DNA of 64,000 nt, taken from assembly GCF_000002235.5 (NCBI RefSeq), contig NW_022145599.1, positions 23,148,879-23,212,878 on the forward strand. Direction: 5' to 3'. Within the stretch, counting starts at the first letter, position 1, and each line of letters begins with the position of its first letter. Below, in pieces: positions 28,530-39,539 of the stretch. The translations under genes were made by a program, and so were the position numbers. Below the pieces are notes generated by a model. It was not told the DNA's origin, made no database searches, and saw nothing but the letters and a program-made list of their open reading frames with translations. This DNA comes from Strongylocentrotus purpuratus. Its lineage: Eukaryota > Echinodermata > Echinoidea > Camarodonta > Strongylocentrotidae.

Positions 28530-30090
28530 GGGCCTCCCGCGCGAAGCGCGGAAGCTTAGAGGTTTCCTTAAATTATTAGGAAAAAAAGACGATTAATTGT
28601 ACCGTTTTCGACTGGTAATCCTTGGCTGAATGAAGTTCCCCCCACCCTCCCGCGCGAAGCGCGAAAGCTTTGACGTTTCATTAAATTATTATAAAAAAGA
28701 AGACGATTTGCTGTATCGTTCTCGACTGTTTATCCTTTTCTGAATTCAGTTCCCCCCCCCCCCTCCCGCGCAAAGCGCGGAAGCTTTGACGTTTCATTAA
28801 ATTATGAGAAAAAGCAGACGACTCGGTGTACTGTTCTCGACTCTTTATCCTTGTCTGAATTCAGTTTTTCCCCCTCTCGCGCGAAGCGCGGAAGCTTTGA
28901 CGTTTCATTAAATTATGAGAAAAAGCAGACGATTCGGTGTACTGTTCTCGACTCTTAATCCTTATCTGAATGAAGCTACCCCCTCCTACGTGAAGCGCGG
29001 AAGTTTTGACGTTTCATTAAATTATTAGAGAAAGAAGACGATTCGTCGTACCGTTTTCGACTCTTAATAAGCCCTATTCATCTGAATTCAGTTTCCCCCT
29101 ATCGCGCGAAGCGCGAAAGCTTTGACGTTTCCTCAAATGATTAGAGAAAAACACTATTCGTTGTACCGTTTTCGACTCTAAATAAGCCCTATTAATTTTG
29201 TTTGAATTCAGTTTCCCCCTATCGCGCGAAGCGCGGAAGCTTTGACGTTTCCTTAAATTATTAGAGAAAGAAGACGATTCGTCGTACTGTTCTCGACTCG
29301 TCTAAATAAAGTTTTCCCCTTCCGCGCGAAGCGCGGAATTTTTGGCGTTTCATCACAATATAGAGAAAGGAAGACGATTTCTCGTACCGTTTTCGAATCT
29401 TATTAAGCCCTATTCATCTGAATTCAGTTTCCCCCTCTCGCGCGAAGCGCGAAAGCTTTGACGTTTCCTCAAATTATTAGAGAAAGAACACGATTCGTTG
29501 TACCTTTTTCGACTTTTAATAAGCTCTATTTTTCTGAATTCAGTTCTCCACTCTCGCGCGAAGCGCGGAAGCTTTGACGTTTCCTTAAATTATTAGAGAA
29601 AGAAGACGATTCGTTGTACCGTTCTCGACTCGTCTAAATGAAGTTTCCCCTTCCGCGCGAAGCGCGGAATTTTTGGCGTTTCATCACAATATAGAGAAAG
29701 GAAGACGATTTCTCGTACCGTTTTCGAATCTTATTAAGCCCTATTCATCTGAATTCAGTTTCCCCCTCTCGCGCGAAGCGCGAAAGCTTTGACGTTTCCT
29801 CAAATTATTAGAGAAAGAACACGATTCGTTGTACCTTTTTCGACTTTTAATAAGCTCTATTTTTCTGAATTCAGTTCTCCACTCCCGCGCGAAGCGCGGA
29901 AGCTTTGACGTTTCCTTAAATTATTAGAGAAAGAAGACGATTCGTTGTACCGTTCTCGACTCGTCTAAATGAAGTTTCCCCTTCCGCGCAAAGCGCGGAA
30001 TTTTTGGCGTTTCATCACAATATAAAGAAAGGAAGACGATTCGTCGTACCGTTGTTGACTCTTAAACCTTGTTGAAATTTAGTTTCCCCG
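28530..30090 (-). repeat. Satellite A array (inverted, ~14 units, 331-bp higher-order period)
   Basis: The monomers carry CCGCGCGAAGCGCGG and GTTTC..TTAAATTATTAGAGAAA blocks every ~110-118 bases. A three-monomer group repeats: the TCCGCGC anchors at 29321, 29652 and 29983 are exactly 331 apart, including linked variants such as GGAATTTTTGGCG and GACGATTTCTCG. Confidence 0.85.
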
Positions 30091-30359
30091 AAAAAATTTC
30101 TTTAGCTGATATTATAGGAAAGTGAAACTTCGAGAAAATACAAGTATTGTAGTTGTAGTCACTCTTAAAGTCGTCACAGTGGATAAGAAGTCACAGTTCG
30201 TAGGGAAAAAAACTTGTCGGCCGACCGACAATATACATCTCACCGACTTTAAACTTCTGCATTGATATAGTACACGAGGATCGAGCAAGAATTCCGACAC
30301 AGCTGACCCGACACAGCAACATATTTACCCGTGTCTTTCTTGCTCCCTCGACGAGACGA

Positions 30360-30601
30360 CTCCACCCAACAACCCCCTTCTCTCTTTTACTCCCACTTCT
30401 CCTCTCTCAGACTCTTACCTCCCATCTCTCTCCTCTCTTTCATCTCCCGTTTCTTTTGTTTCCCTTTCACTCTTATTACTTCTTTTTTCCTTTTTTTTTT
30501 TTCCTTTCTTTCCTCTCCTCCCTCTTTTTCTCTTTTCTCTTTCTTTCTTCTCTTTTCTTTTCTTTCTTTTCCTTTCTTTCCTTTCTTTTCCTTTTCTTTA
30601 G
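30360..30601 (+). repeat. Pyrimidine-only tract of the inverted element
   Basis: C/T-rich tract, the counterpart of 8400-8690 in inverted orientation. The Ser/Leu/Phe-rich open frame over it is compositional. Confidence 0.8.
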
Positions 30602-31827
30602 AAGGTTGTGGGGTTAATACATTCGTTGCTAATTCCCATTTGCTTTAAATGTGCTGAAACTCACATGAAATGTAGATTATTATATACTCCATCGAATACG
30701 GGGTACATTGTAGCAGCCGACTTTAAAAAGGGCTAGTTTGAGCGTATAACAACTAATGTCCACAACAAACCTAAACGTATAGCGCAAATAACGTCTAGAG
30801 TATTTAGAAGGGGGTGGGGTTAATACATTCGTTGCTAATTCCTTTTTGCTTTAAATGTGCTAAAACTCACATGAAATGTAGATTATTATATACCTCAGCG
30901 AATACGGGGTACACAATTTCTAGCAGCCGACATTAAAAAGGTCTTATTTGAGCGCATATCAACCAATGTCCAGAACAAATATTTTAGTTAGTAGCACATA
31001 ATATATAGAGTATATCGGTAAAGGGGGTGTCGGTCTTTAATGCATTCGCCGCTAATTCCCATTTGCTTTAAATGAGCTAAAACTCACATGAAATGTAGAT
31101 TATTATAGACTACAGCGAATGCGGGGTGCACAAATTGTAGCAGCCGAAATTAAAAAGGTCTAATTTGAACGTATATCAACCAATGTCCAGAACAAATATT
31201 TTCGTTTATAGCGAGCCGCGTGTATAGAGTATATCGGTGAATGGGGTTTCGGCCTTTAATACATTCGCCGCTAATTCCCATTTGCTTTAAATGAGCTGAA
31301 ACTCACATGAATGTAGATTATTATATACCTCATCGAATACGGGGTACACAATTTCTAGCAGCCGACATTAAAAAGGTCTCATTTGAGCGCATATCAACCT
31401 ATGTCAAGAAGAAATATTTTAGTTAGTAGCGCATAACATGTAAGGTATATCGGTGAAGGGGGTGTCGGTCTTTAATACATTCGCCGCTAATACCCATTTA
31501 CATTAAATGAGCTGAAACTCACATGAAATGTAGATTATTATATACCTCATCGAATACGGTGTGCAAAAATTCTAGCAGCCGACTTTAAAAAGGTCTTATT
31601 TCAGCGCATATCAACCAATGTCAAGAACAAACCTAAACGTTTGGCGCATATAACGTCTAGAGTATATAAAAGGGGATGGGGGTTAATACATTCGTTGCTA
31701 ATTTCCCATTTGCTTTAAATGTGCTTAAACTCACATGAAATGTAGATTATTATATACCTCATCGAATACGGGGTGCAAAAATTCTAGCAGCCGACTTTAA
31801 AAAGGTCTTATTTGAGCGCATATCAAC
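30602..31827 (+). repeat. Satellite B array (third block, part 1)
   Basis: About 5.5 monomers with the same consensus; several are of the GTTGCTAATTCC variant also found near 12980-13260, so the two blocks share monomer subtypes. Confidence 0.88.
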
Positions 31828-32638
31828 TGTCAGGAAAGAAATTTATTTGATTAGCTCTCTGGTCTGGAGTGTTCTTTGTTAAGGTCAGGTGAAGATGTTA
31901 AGGTCGGATGTTTTCTTTTCAGGCCAAGATGTATTGTTCCTTATGAATAGGCCTGGGGAAGTCATTAATTCAGTGTACATATTTTATCTGTTGTTTGGCA
32001 CACATTTAGGAAGCCTTTTTTCAATACAAGTATTTTCCTTTGTAAGATCATTTCCTCTCCAAATATTTGTAGTCATGTTTTTAGAATTTACTTAGTAACC
32101 GTAGGGTATATTAAGAGGTGGATTTTCTGCAATCGAGGAGAACCACCTAAGCTATAATAGACTTAACGTCATGTTAGAAGTCGGCAATTAAAGTCAATAT
32201 CTGAGGGTAATTCCACGTCGGGACGAGAGGCTAGCTCAACTGCCACCCGGTTCTCCATAGCTTTCGTCGGGGGCTAGCTCTTGTCTGGGATCGGGACGCA
32301 CTCCATCGTATCTCAGTCTGCGGAGGTCAAGAATCCGGGGCGACTACCGGGGCCAAGTGGAGCAAAGACGCCGTCTGCGGAGGCCAGGGCCAAGTGGACG
32401 ACACGAGCTGTGACCGGCGTCGATGTCCGACGGGAAACTACCCATCCAGAATTATTTTGTTAAAGGTAAGTTTAATTACATACTGTATTATTACTGAAGC
32501 CAAAACAAAGTGTGTGAAACAGGAGAAATGATTGGAAATTAAACGTTACAATTTAACTTTAATTAACAAGCTCTATTTCCCTTTATTCTGTGTGTCCGTA
32601 GCAATAATAACAAAAATAAAAAAGTCTCTCACGTGACA
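31828..32638. mobile_element. Solo LTR (811 bp) with 5-bp target duplication
   Basis: It starts TGTCAGG and ends GTGACA, giving the standard TG..CA ends with a 5-bp inverted TGTCA/TGACA. It is flanked by TCAAC on both sides (31823-31827 and 32639-32643), and removing it restores the satellite B reading ATATCAACCAATGT. No internal domains or second LTR exist, so it is the product of LTR-LTR recombination. A 5-bp duplication fits Gypsy, BEL or Copia retrotransposons. Inside, a GC-rich stretch (32215-32450) ends in AAAGGTAAGT, a good splice-donor match (32462-32471). Strand is not certain. Confidence 0.8.
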
Positions 32639-33895
32639 TCAACCAATGTGGCATAACAAACCTTAATGTATAGCGCATAACATGTAGAGTATATCGGTGA
32701 AGGGGGTTTCGGGCTTTAATACAGTCGCCGCTATTTTCCATTTGCCTTAATTTTGCTGAAAATCACATGAAATGTAGATTATTATATACCTCATCGAATA
32801 CGGGGTGCAAACATTCTAGCAGCTGACATTAAAAAGGTCTTATTTGAGCGCATATCAACCAATGTCCAGAACAAACCTAAACGTTTGGCGCATATAACGT
32901 CTAGAGTATATAAAAGGGGATGGGGTTAATACAGTCGCTGCTATTTCCCATTTGCCTTAATTTTGCTGAAAATCACATGAAATGTAGATTATTATATACC
33001 TCATCGAATACAGGGTGCAAATATTCTAGCAGCTGACATTAAAAAGGTCTTATTTTAGCGCATATCAACCAATGTGGCAGAACAACCCTAAACGTATAGC
33101 GCATAACATGTTGAGTATATCGGTGAAGGGGGTTTCGGGCTTTAATACAGTCGCCGCTATTTCCCATTTGCTTTAAATGTGCTGAAACTCACATCAAATG
33201 TAGATTATTATATACCTCACCCAATACGGGGTGCAAAAATTCTAGCAGCTGACAATAAAAAGGTCTAATTTGAGCGCATTTGAACCAATGTCCAGAACAA
33301 ACCTAAACGTTTGGCGCAAATAACGTCTAGAGTATATAAAAGGCGGTGGGGGTTAATACATTCGTTGCTAATTTCCCATTTGCTTAAAATGTGCTTAAAC
33401 TCACATGAAATGTAGATTATTATATACCTCATCGAATACGGGGTGCAAAAATTCTAGCAGCCGACTTTAAAAAGGACTTATTTGTGCGCATATCAACCAA
33501 TGTGGCAGAACAAACCTAATCGTTATAGCGCATAACATGTTGAGTATATAGGTGAAGGGGATTTCGGGCTGTAATACAGTCGCCGCTATTTCCCATTTGC
33601 CTAAACTTTGTTGAAAATCACATGAAATGTAGATTATTATATACCTCATCGAATACGGGGTGCAAAAATTCTAGCAGCCGACATTAAAAAGGTCTTAATT
33701 GAGCACATGTCAACCAATGTCCAAAACAAACCTAAACGTTTGGTGCATATAACGTCTAGAGTATATAAAAGGGGGTGGGGGTTAATAACATTCGTTGCTG
33801 ATTTCCCATTTGCATTAAATGTGCTGAAACTCTCATGAAATGTAGATTATAATAAAAAAAACCTCATCAAATACCGGGTGCAAAAATTCTTAAAC
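32639..33895 (+). repeat. Satellite B array (third block, part 2)
   Basis: About six more-diverged monomers with the CAAACCTAAACGT variant. It ends within a monomer at GTGCAAAAATTCT, where satellite C starts. Divergence rises toward this edge, as is common at array borders. Confidence 0.85.
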
Positions 33896-33899
33896 ATTG

Positions 33900-34675
33900 C
33901 TCGAGAAATAAAGATGAGAGAAGAAAACCCATGTCAAGAACAGATAGAGAATCTCAAGCGCAACATGATGATACCTCTTAGAAGTCCATGGCTTTCTTTT
34001 TAAGAAAGATATTTGCAAATGTAAAACATGCTTCAAATGGCTCTTTTATAGCGCAAAATGACAGTATATACGCGATTTAATCGTTTTCTTTTGATTGCGC
34101 AAGAAATAAAGATGAGAGAGATAAACCGATGTCAAGAACAGATAGAGAAGCTCAAGCGCAACAAAATGATACCTCTTAGAAGTCCATGGCTTTCTTTTTA
34201 AGAAAGATATTTGCAAATGTAAAACATGCTTTTTAAATGGCTCTTTTATAGCGCAAAATGACAGTATATACGCGATTTAATCGTTTTCTTTTGATTGCGC
34301 AAGAATAAAGATGAGAGAGATAAACCGATGTCAAGAACAGATAGAGAAGCTCAAGCGCAACATAATGATACTTCTTAGAAGCCCATGGCTTTCTTTTTAA
34401 GAAAGATATTTGCAAATGTAAAACATGCTTCAAATGGCTCTTTTATAGCGCAAAATGACAGTATATACGCGATTTAATCGTTTTCTTTTGATTGCGCAAG
34501 AAATAAAGATGAGAGAGATAAACCGATGTCAAGAACAGATAGAGAAGCTCAAGCGCAACATAATGATACCTCTTAGAAGTCCATGGCTTTCTTTTTAAGA
34601 AAGATATTTGCAAATGTAAAACATGCTTCAAATGGCTCTTTTATAGCGCAAAATGACAGTATATACGCGATTTAG
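33900..34675 (+). repeat. Satellite C, first ~4 monomers (diverged border)
   Basis: 199-bp units carrying AAATAAAGATGAGAG, GATACCTCTTAGAAGTCCAT and CTTTCTTTTTAAGAAAG. They differ from the main array by GACAGTATATACG instead of GACAGCATATACG and by CATGCTTCAAATGG. Interrupted at 34675 by the 10-kb insertion. Confidence 0.9.
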
Positions 34676-34899
34676 GCGCCTTGGATTAATTCTCATGTGC
34701 GAGAAGCTGCAGCTTTTTAACCTGAGAGCGCATGCATCAAAGCCGTATTGAGTTAATCCCGGATGCAAGATTTGCCCACGAAAAGACGCATTGTGTGTGT
34801 CCGAAGACCGTGACGTCCTTTTCAAGCCAGAAAATTTTCAACCCATTGAAAGATTCGTCATACTTGTTTAGCTCCCTCTGCGGCTAAACTAAGCTATTT

Positions 34900-35700
34900 A
34901 GCTTAGCTTGAGTTCGTGTCTAATTAGCACTGTACTCTGAATGTTTGGAATGGATCATTATGCACAATAAAAACACCGTTTAAAAGGTTTTTTTTTACAA
35001 GTAATAAGACCTGTTTAAAAATGCAATAAGCTGTTGTATTGTAATGAACTGTTAGCATTTTAAACAATTGCGTTTTATCTGTGTATATATAACCGAATTA
35101 ATTTTTAAAAAGTAGATTTTTTTTTTCGGGGAGGTAACTTGGAGATGTCAATCTAGACACACAGGTTATGGGAGCCCCATTCAAATTTAATTCTCCAGCA
35201 ATTAATGGAAATAAAGACTAGTGGGTTTTCTCTCTCGCCGGTATAAACAATTGCGTGCTGGCCATAAAGCCGATGTGTTGATTCATGAATTCTTATTTGG
35301 AGACTATGCTATTCCATTGTCATTTAACTCATAGAGGCAAAACACATTTTACGGAAGGTTTTAAATATTATTTTTTTATTTGAACTTGGTATAAAGCCCT
35401 CTCCAAAGAAAACATTTTCTCTTGCTCCTGTTCATCTCTTTTCCTCCCTCTCTTCTCTTTCTCTCTCTTTTCTCCCCACTCTCTCTTTTGTTTCTTCACT
35501 GGCCACCCATTATGGGTGCAGTCTGCCTCCCTATGCGCATTCTGCACCGTGCCCCCCCCCCCCGTACGCTAGTGTTTCTCCGGCTTATTATTATCATTAT
35601 AATCATCATCATCATATTATTATTATCATTATTTAGATGGGGAGGGTGATGAATAATGAAAGGAAAGCAATGAATTATAAAAATTCGTTTATAATCGTTT
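34900..35700. other. Non-genic stretch with simple repeats
   Basis: AT-rich, with CTCTTTCTCT-type pyrimidine runs (35420-35490), a C run (35551-35562) and an AT/ATC tract (35585-35635). No supported gene. Confidence 0.5.
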
Positions 35701-35706
35701 AACAAT

Positions 35707-36142
35707 CAGGGGCGGATCTAGCTTTTTGGTAAGGGGGGGTTTGACCAAAATAATGACGATGCGGAGCATCGTCCACGAGCCGCGAAGCGGCGAGCCGATT
35801 TTTTTTTGGGGTGTTTATTTGAACCCCGTAAGTGATGTTTTCCTGGCATCTATTAACACAATGGAGACCATAAAAAGCAGTGCATGATAACGTCTTTTTA
35901 AATCAAGTAACAGTTTAATACACAGTTATATCCAGAGTTATCATGTGTTTGGTTAAGTTACCAGATGAGTTGAATATCTTCTCACAATATTTGCACTTGA
36001 AAGGGTTTCTCTTCAGCGTGCGTTCTTTTTTCTTTCTTTTTTTCTTTTTTTTCCCTTTTTTTTTTTGGGGGGGGGGGGGCCGCCCAAGGGGGGGGGGGGT
36101 TAAACCCCCTAAACCCCCCCCCCCCCCGTAGATCCGCGCCTG
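35707..36142. mobile_element. 436-bp MITE, CAGGGGCGGATCTA termini, ACAAT duplication
   Basis: Left terminus CAGGGGCGGATCTA and right terminus TAGATCCGCGCCTG match at 13 of 14 positions in inverse. ACAAT flanks both sides (35702-35706 and 36143-36147), a 5-bp target duplication. The interior has a CCGCGAAGCGG hairpin, T and G/C runs, and a C2H2 zinc-finger-like fragment on the minus strand. Confidence 0.75.
35925..36027 (-). pseudogene. Captured C2H2 zinc-finger fragment inside the MITE
   Basis: The minus strand reads PFKCKYCEKIFNSSGNLTKH, a textbook C2H2 finger: Cys-x2-Cys, Phe, Leu, then His at the right spacing. The second zinc-binding His is replaced (HMITL), and the linker expected as TGEKPF is eroded (LKRNPF). 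The preceding residues are low-complexity Lys from the poly-T run. This looks like an exon piece from a host zinc-finger gene carried within the MITE; it could not fold as a complete finger. Confidence 0.6.
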
Positions 36143-36394
36143 ACAATTTGGGTTGATTTTACTCTTCCATTCAATAAATCTCATTAAAATGTGAAAACTG
36201 CACTCATTATACATTTTTTGTCTTCCTCCCTCCCCCAAGTATACTAATGTGTCTCCGGCTTTTTTTTTTTTTTTTTTGTTAGGTGGGGGGTAATGGAAGG
36301 AAGGTAACAAATCATTGATTGACATTCGTTTAGAAATTAGCGTTAATTTTGCTCACATCACAACAAAAAATCTTATTAGGATAAATCAATACTC

Positions 36395-36470
36395 TTGCAC
36401 AAGATTCAAGATTACGATTCAAGATACTTTATTTCTCCAATCGTGCAACATATAAACTAACATTATCAAT
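36395..36470 (-). mobile_element. Possible LINE 3' end with TTGAATC-type tail
   Basis: On the minus strand TGCACGATTGGAGAAATAAA is followed by GTATCTTGAATC and a second, imperfect TTGAATC unit. This is the shape of a truncated CR1-type LINE tail. Too short to be sure. Confidence 0.35.
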
Positions 36471-36579
36471 TGCTCCTGTGTGTTGTACTTTCATATTCTT
36501 CATTATAATCGTTTTTTGTTTTCATAAGCATGTCCATTTTTCTTTCACATGAAATTCGGATACTGCTGGTACTTCGTTG

Positions 36580-37210
36580 GGAGCAGCGTAATCCGCGCTC
36601 GCCCTGAAGAAATCTCATGACGGCAAGCACCCTAGTACCTCATAATCCGCCCTTCTATTGTTCGAGTTTATAACCATGACAACGAACTCTACCTTTGGCC
36701 ACGTTCATTGTTCCTCTTACGCAACATAGATGTAGATAGGCCTCAGACATAACTCTTTTCGTATAATCATTCTATATACCGGTAGTTCTAAAATGCTTTC
36801 AAATATTTTGTGTCGTTTTTTTTTGTATATACTTTGTCAATTTACTTACAAACTATTATTGTCAAAATTTGCCAATACTACCAAACTATTACGTTTTCCC
36901 TATCATCTTCAGCTCTAGAATCCTATTATTTATTTATTTTTATTTGTTGGGTCCTTTTCACATTTTTCTTGTCTCTCTCTCTTCAAGATTTCTTGTGTTT
37001 TTGTAAGAGTATTTATGCTGTTAATTTTTGTATAAATAAAAGAGAAATCGTTATTCTTTCTCTTATAATGTTGTCCACCTTCTTCTATAGATAACCCTTT
37101 TGTGCTTTGGTATAATGTCCGATGTATATTACTTCTGTCAATAACATACAATGTACGTATAATTTTATTTTGATGCAACAGAGATTTTTATTTTTATTTA
37201 GGAGTACGTC
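36580..37210 (+). repeat. Dispersed ~0.6-kb repeat block, copy 1
   Basis: It aligns with 41150-41520 (TTCTATTGT..GTTTATAACCATGACAACGA, TTGTTCCTCTTACG, TACTTTGTCAAT) and its downstream part (TATAATGTCCGA..TTGATGCAACAGAGATTT) with 40505-40600 and 41738-41815. It is part of a locally duplicated segment between 36.6 and 42.1 kb. Confidence 0.6.
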
Positions 37211-37499
37211 GAATCGTGATCTCATTTAAAACCTTTGTACACGGCACGCGCGGGTACACCGTACGATACATGAGCCTTGACCTTATATGGTCATTGACGC
37301 CTATTCATGGAACGGGCCTATTATTGAAAAGCTATTATAGTACAGTCTCGCTCGACCTAGCGCTCTCAGCTCAGGTCACTCATGCGTACGTATACAGGGT
37401 ACCAGGTCGGCCTATTATTGAGGAGATTAGCTAGTCTCGATATAGTCCATCCCATTGTTTCAATTCAAGATTGTCGGCTTTATTTACTTATCGTGCTAT

Positions 37500-37724
37500 C
37501 ACTATGAACATGACGGACAAAGAAAACGGACAAAATATACAGTTCCTCAGGTAGATAAAGGAACATCCCTTCACTGCTATTATGTAAAAATGTGTAGAAC
37601 AGGTGAATATGCATGTGACACCTGTTCTACACATTTTTACATAATAGCAGTGAAGGGATGTTCCTTTGTCTACCTGAGGAACTGTATATTTTGTCCGCTT
37701 TCTTTGTCCGTCATATTCATAGTG
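37500..37724. mobile_element. 225-bp near-perfect palindrome, 106-bp arms
   Basis: The arms 37500-37605 and 37619-37724 match in inverse at about 103 of 106 positions around a 13-base loop (AATATGCATGTGA). The ends read CACTATGAA, which resembles the CACWATG start of Transib termini. The flanks share only TAT, not the 5-bp duplication expected of Transib. The two strands encode almost the same peptide, which explains the mirrored open frames. Transcribed, it would give one long hairpin RNA. Confidence 0.8.
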
Positions 37725-37934
37725 TATAAAGTGTCGGAGTTTTACTATTGAGTACAGCTTTTTGATTTTCATGATAGTTGGTTGCACAAATTAGTTCTCA
37801 ATTCTTTGCTTATAACTGCTCTTTATCTATGTAAGATAGTATCCCCCCCCCCCCCAGCTCTGATTCTTTCTTTAGTTTGTCTCTTTTTTGTTTGATTATA
37901 TCTTTTTGCTAAAGTATAACGTCAAGTTTATGTT

Positions 37935-38085
37935 ATAATAATTAATCTCAAGGAAGGGATGGTGTCGGCATACAAACAAATGGCGGAATAGACAACATTA
38001 TGAAAGATGAAGATGGAAAACGACAGAGACAGACGGACAGAGAGAGAGAGAGAGAGAGTGAGGGAGAGTGAGGGGGGAGGAGATA
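37935..38085 (+). repeat. Block TTAATCTCAAGGAAGGGATGG plus (GA)n, copy 1
   Basis: AATTAATCTCAAGGA, CAAATGGCGGAATAGA and GAAGATGGAAAACGACA run into a GA microsatellite. The same order recurs at 40188-40378 and, partly, 40733-40845. Non-coding. Confidence 0.6.
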
Positions 38086-38116
38086 GAAAGTTGGACGTAG
38101 TCTGTACTGTTCTTAT

Positions 38117-39428
38117 TATAGGATTTCCCGGTCAAATTCGCGTGTTTGTCATTCGAATTCATTTACTTTGCATTTAAGTTAGCGCAGATCGGCTTTGCCA
38201 TGCCAATTATCATTCAATTTTCCAGTTTTTGTATTTAATTTAGGATTTTGGTCGAAGGGTTTCATATTTCTGTCATTCAATTTAGAAACTGCTCAACTAG
38301 CATTCAAATTAATATTCACTTGTCTAAGCGTAATTTTTATTATTCAAATTAACACCTGTCATTCGTATTCGTAATATTGTTAGTCAAGTTAGGAATGTTA
38401 GGGGGAAGAATTGCAACAAACTTTTACAGTTTTTAAATAATGCAGTTAAAATGCATGCTTTGCCATTGGGGTCTATTAGCTGTTATTCCATTTATTTATT
38501 TTCAGGACAATGCAGATGGGTGTAGTCAGACATAAAGTAAAGAAGGGGCGAAATCAAGGGATATGGCATTTCTGCACGGACATGTTCATATACCCGGGAA
38601 AGGTGGGGGTACCCTCTATCGCCCCTTTTTACTACAGACTCAGAATTTTACAAAAGTAATTCACATCGTCTCTTATACCCAGCAAACCCCTCTGTTTTTC
38701 TTAAAGAGTTTCATAGTTTACTTGCCCGCAATCAGATCGATGGCTAAAGACATGGCTAAATAATGAATCATGTTCCAATTCTTGACTCTAGTTCCTACCC
38801 CAGTCACAATATTGTACCCTTCTTCCATAATGAAATTATGATGAAATTATGATAAATTTATGATGAAACAAAAGACAAACAACTTCCTTACATGAACATT
38901 TACAAATATACTGAGACCATCAGGTCCGTAGATGCAAGTCGTTTTTTTCTTCTTAACAATCAAACTTAAATGCTGATGAATATCAGATAAATCTAATAAG
39001 TATAAGTGTATAAATGCAAGAAAATGAAATATGATGAAATACACATGAAAAAAACAATCTTGAAAGAAAAAGAATGAGCTATAAAAAGTGTGTAATGAAC
39101 GAGAAATGTATATTGACCATCAATTTAGGTGCACAAAGTGCTAATTTGAATGCTACAAATTATGAATTAGAATGCTAAAAGTACACCGTCGCGTTGTCAG
39201 AAAATCGTGTTGCGCCAAATCGAATGACCAAATAGCGAAAGAAGCACATTGTTCATTAATTTGAATGAAACATACGTAGATTCTAACGAAAATTCCATAG
39301 ATTTGAAAACTAGAAAAGGGAATATAAACCCGAGATATACCTGATTGCACTAAAACCGTCGAATTTGAACGCAAGACGAATTAATTTGAATGACAAACTC
39401 GCGAATTTGGCCCGCGGGAAATCCTATA
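38117..39428. mobile_element. 1.3-kb foldback-type element, TATAGGATTT termini
   Basis: It begins TATAGGATTT (38117-38126) and ends AAATCCTATA (39419-39428), with TTAT on either side (38113-38116 as CTTAT; 39429-39432). Subterminal regions are packed with AATTTGAATG/CATTCAAATT-type motifs in opposite orientations at the two ends. No transposase ORF. The flanks join to give the local repeat block otherwise intact at 41638-41690. Confidence 0.55.
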
Positions 39429-39539
39429 TTATCATATTTTTCTGACTGACTCCCCCCCCCCCCCCCAGCTCAGATTTTTTCTTTCCATTTTGTTGTTTTG
39501 TTTGTTTATATCTTTGGGCTAAGGTCCCCGCCCGCTTCC

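Larger units (their letters stand above)
28438..30601 (-). mobile_element. Satellite A element, inverted copy 2 (longer, one end lost)
   Basis: Inverted relative to 8278-9837. It begins CAGGCGCGGAGCTAG, then GGGAGGGGCGGTAGTGAG, about 14 satellite A monomers, the conserved 300-bp spacer (about 30060-30360) and the pyrimidine tract. The far terminus and the GT/G run are missing; the tract runs directly into satellite B at 30602. No transposase. Confidence 0.65.

Noticed and set aside
8278..30601. One giant inverted repeat spanning satellite A copies
   Set aside because: Satellite B keeps the same orientation on both sides, so only the satellite A element is inverted; two independent insertions or a local inversion is simpler.
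32281..32463. 60-residue ORF in the solo LTR
   Set aside because: No domain; lies in the GC-rich leader of the LTR.
35915..36325. Working zinc-finger protein of 136 residues
   Set aside because: One zinc ligand is lost, the linker is eroded, and most of the frame is homopolymer translation inside a MITE.
37500..37724. Definite Transib-family MITE
   Set aside because: The ends resemble CACWATG but the flanks share only TAT, not a 5-bp duplication.
37455..37787. Pair of ~98-residue ORFs on opposite strands with matching peptides
   Set aside because: Explained by the 106-bp-arm palindrome; not a gene pair.
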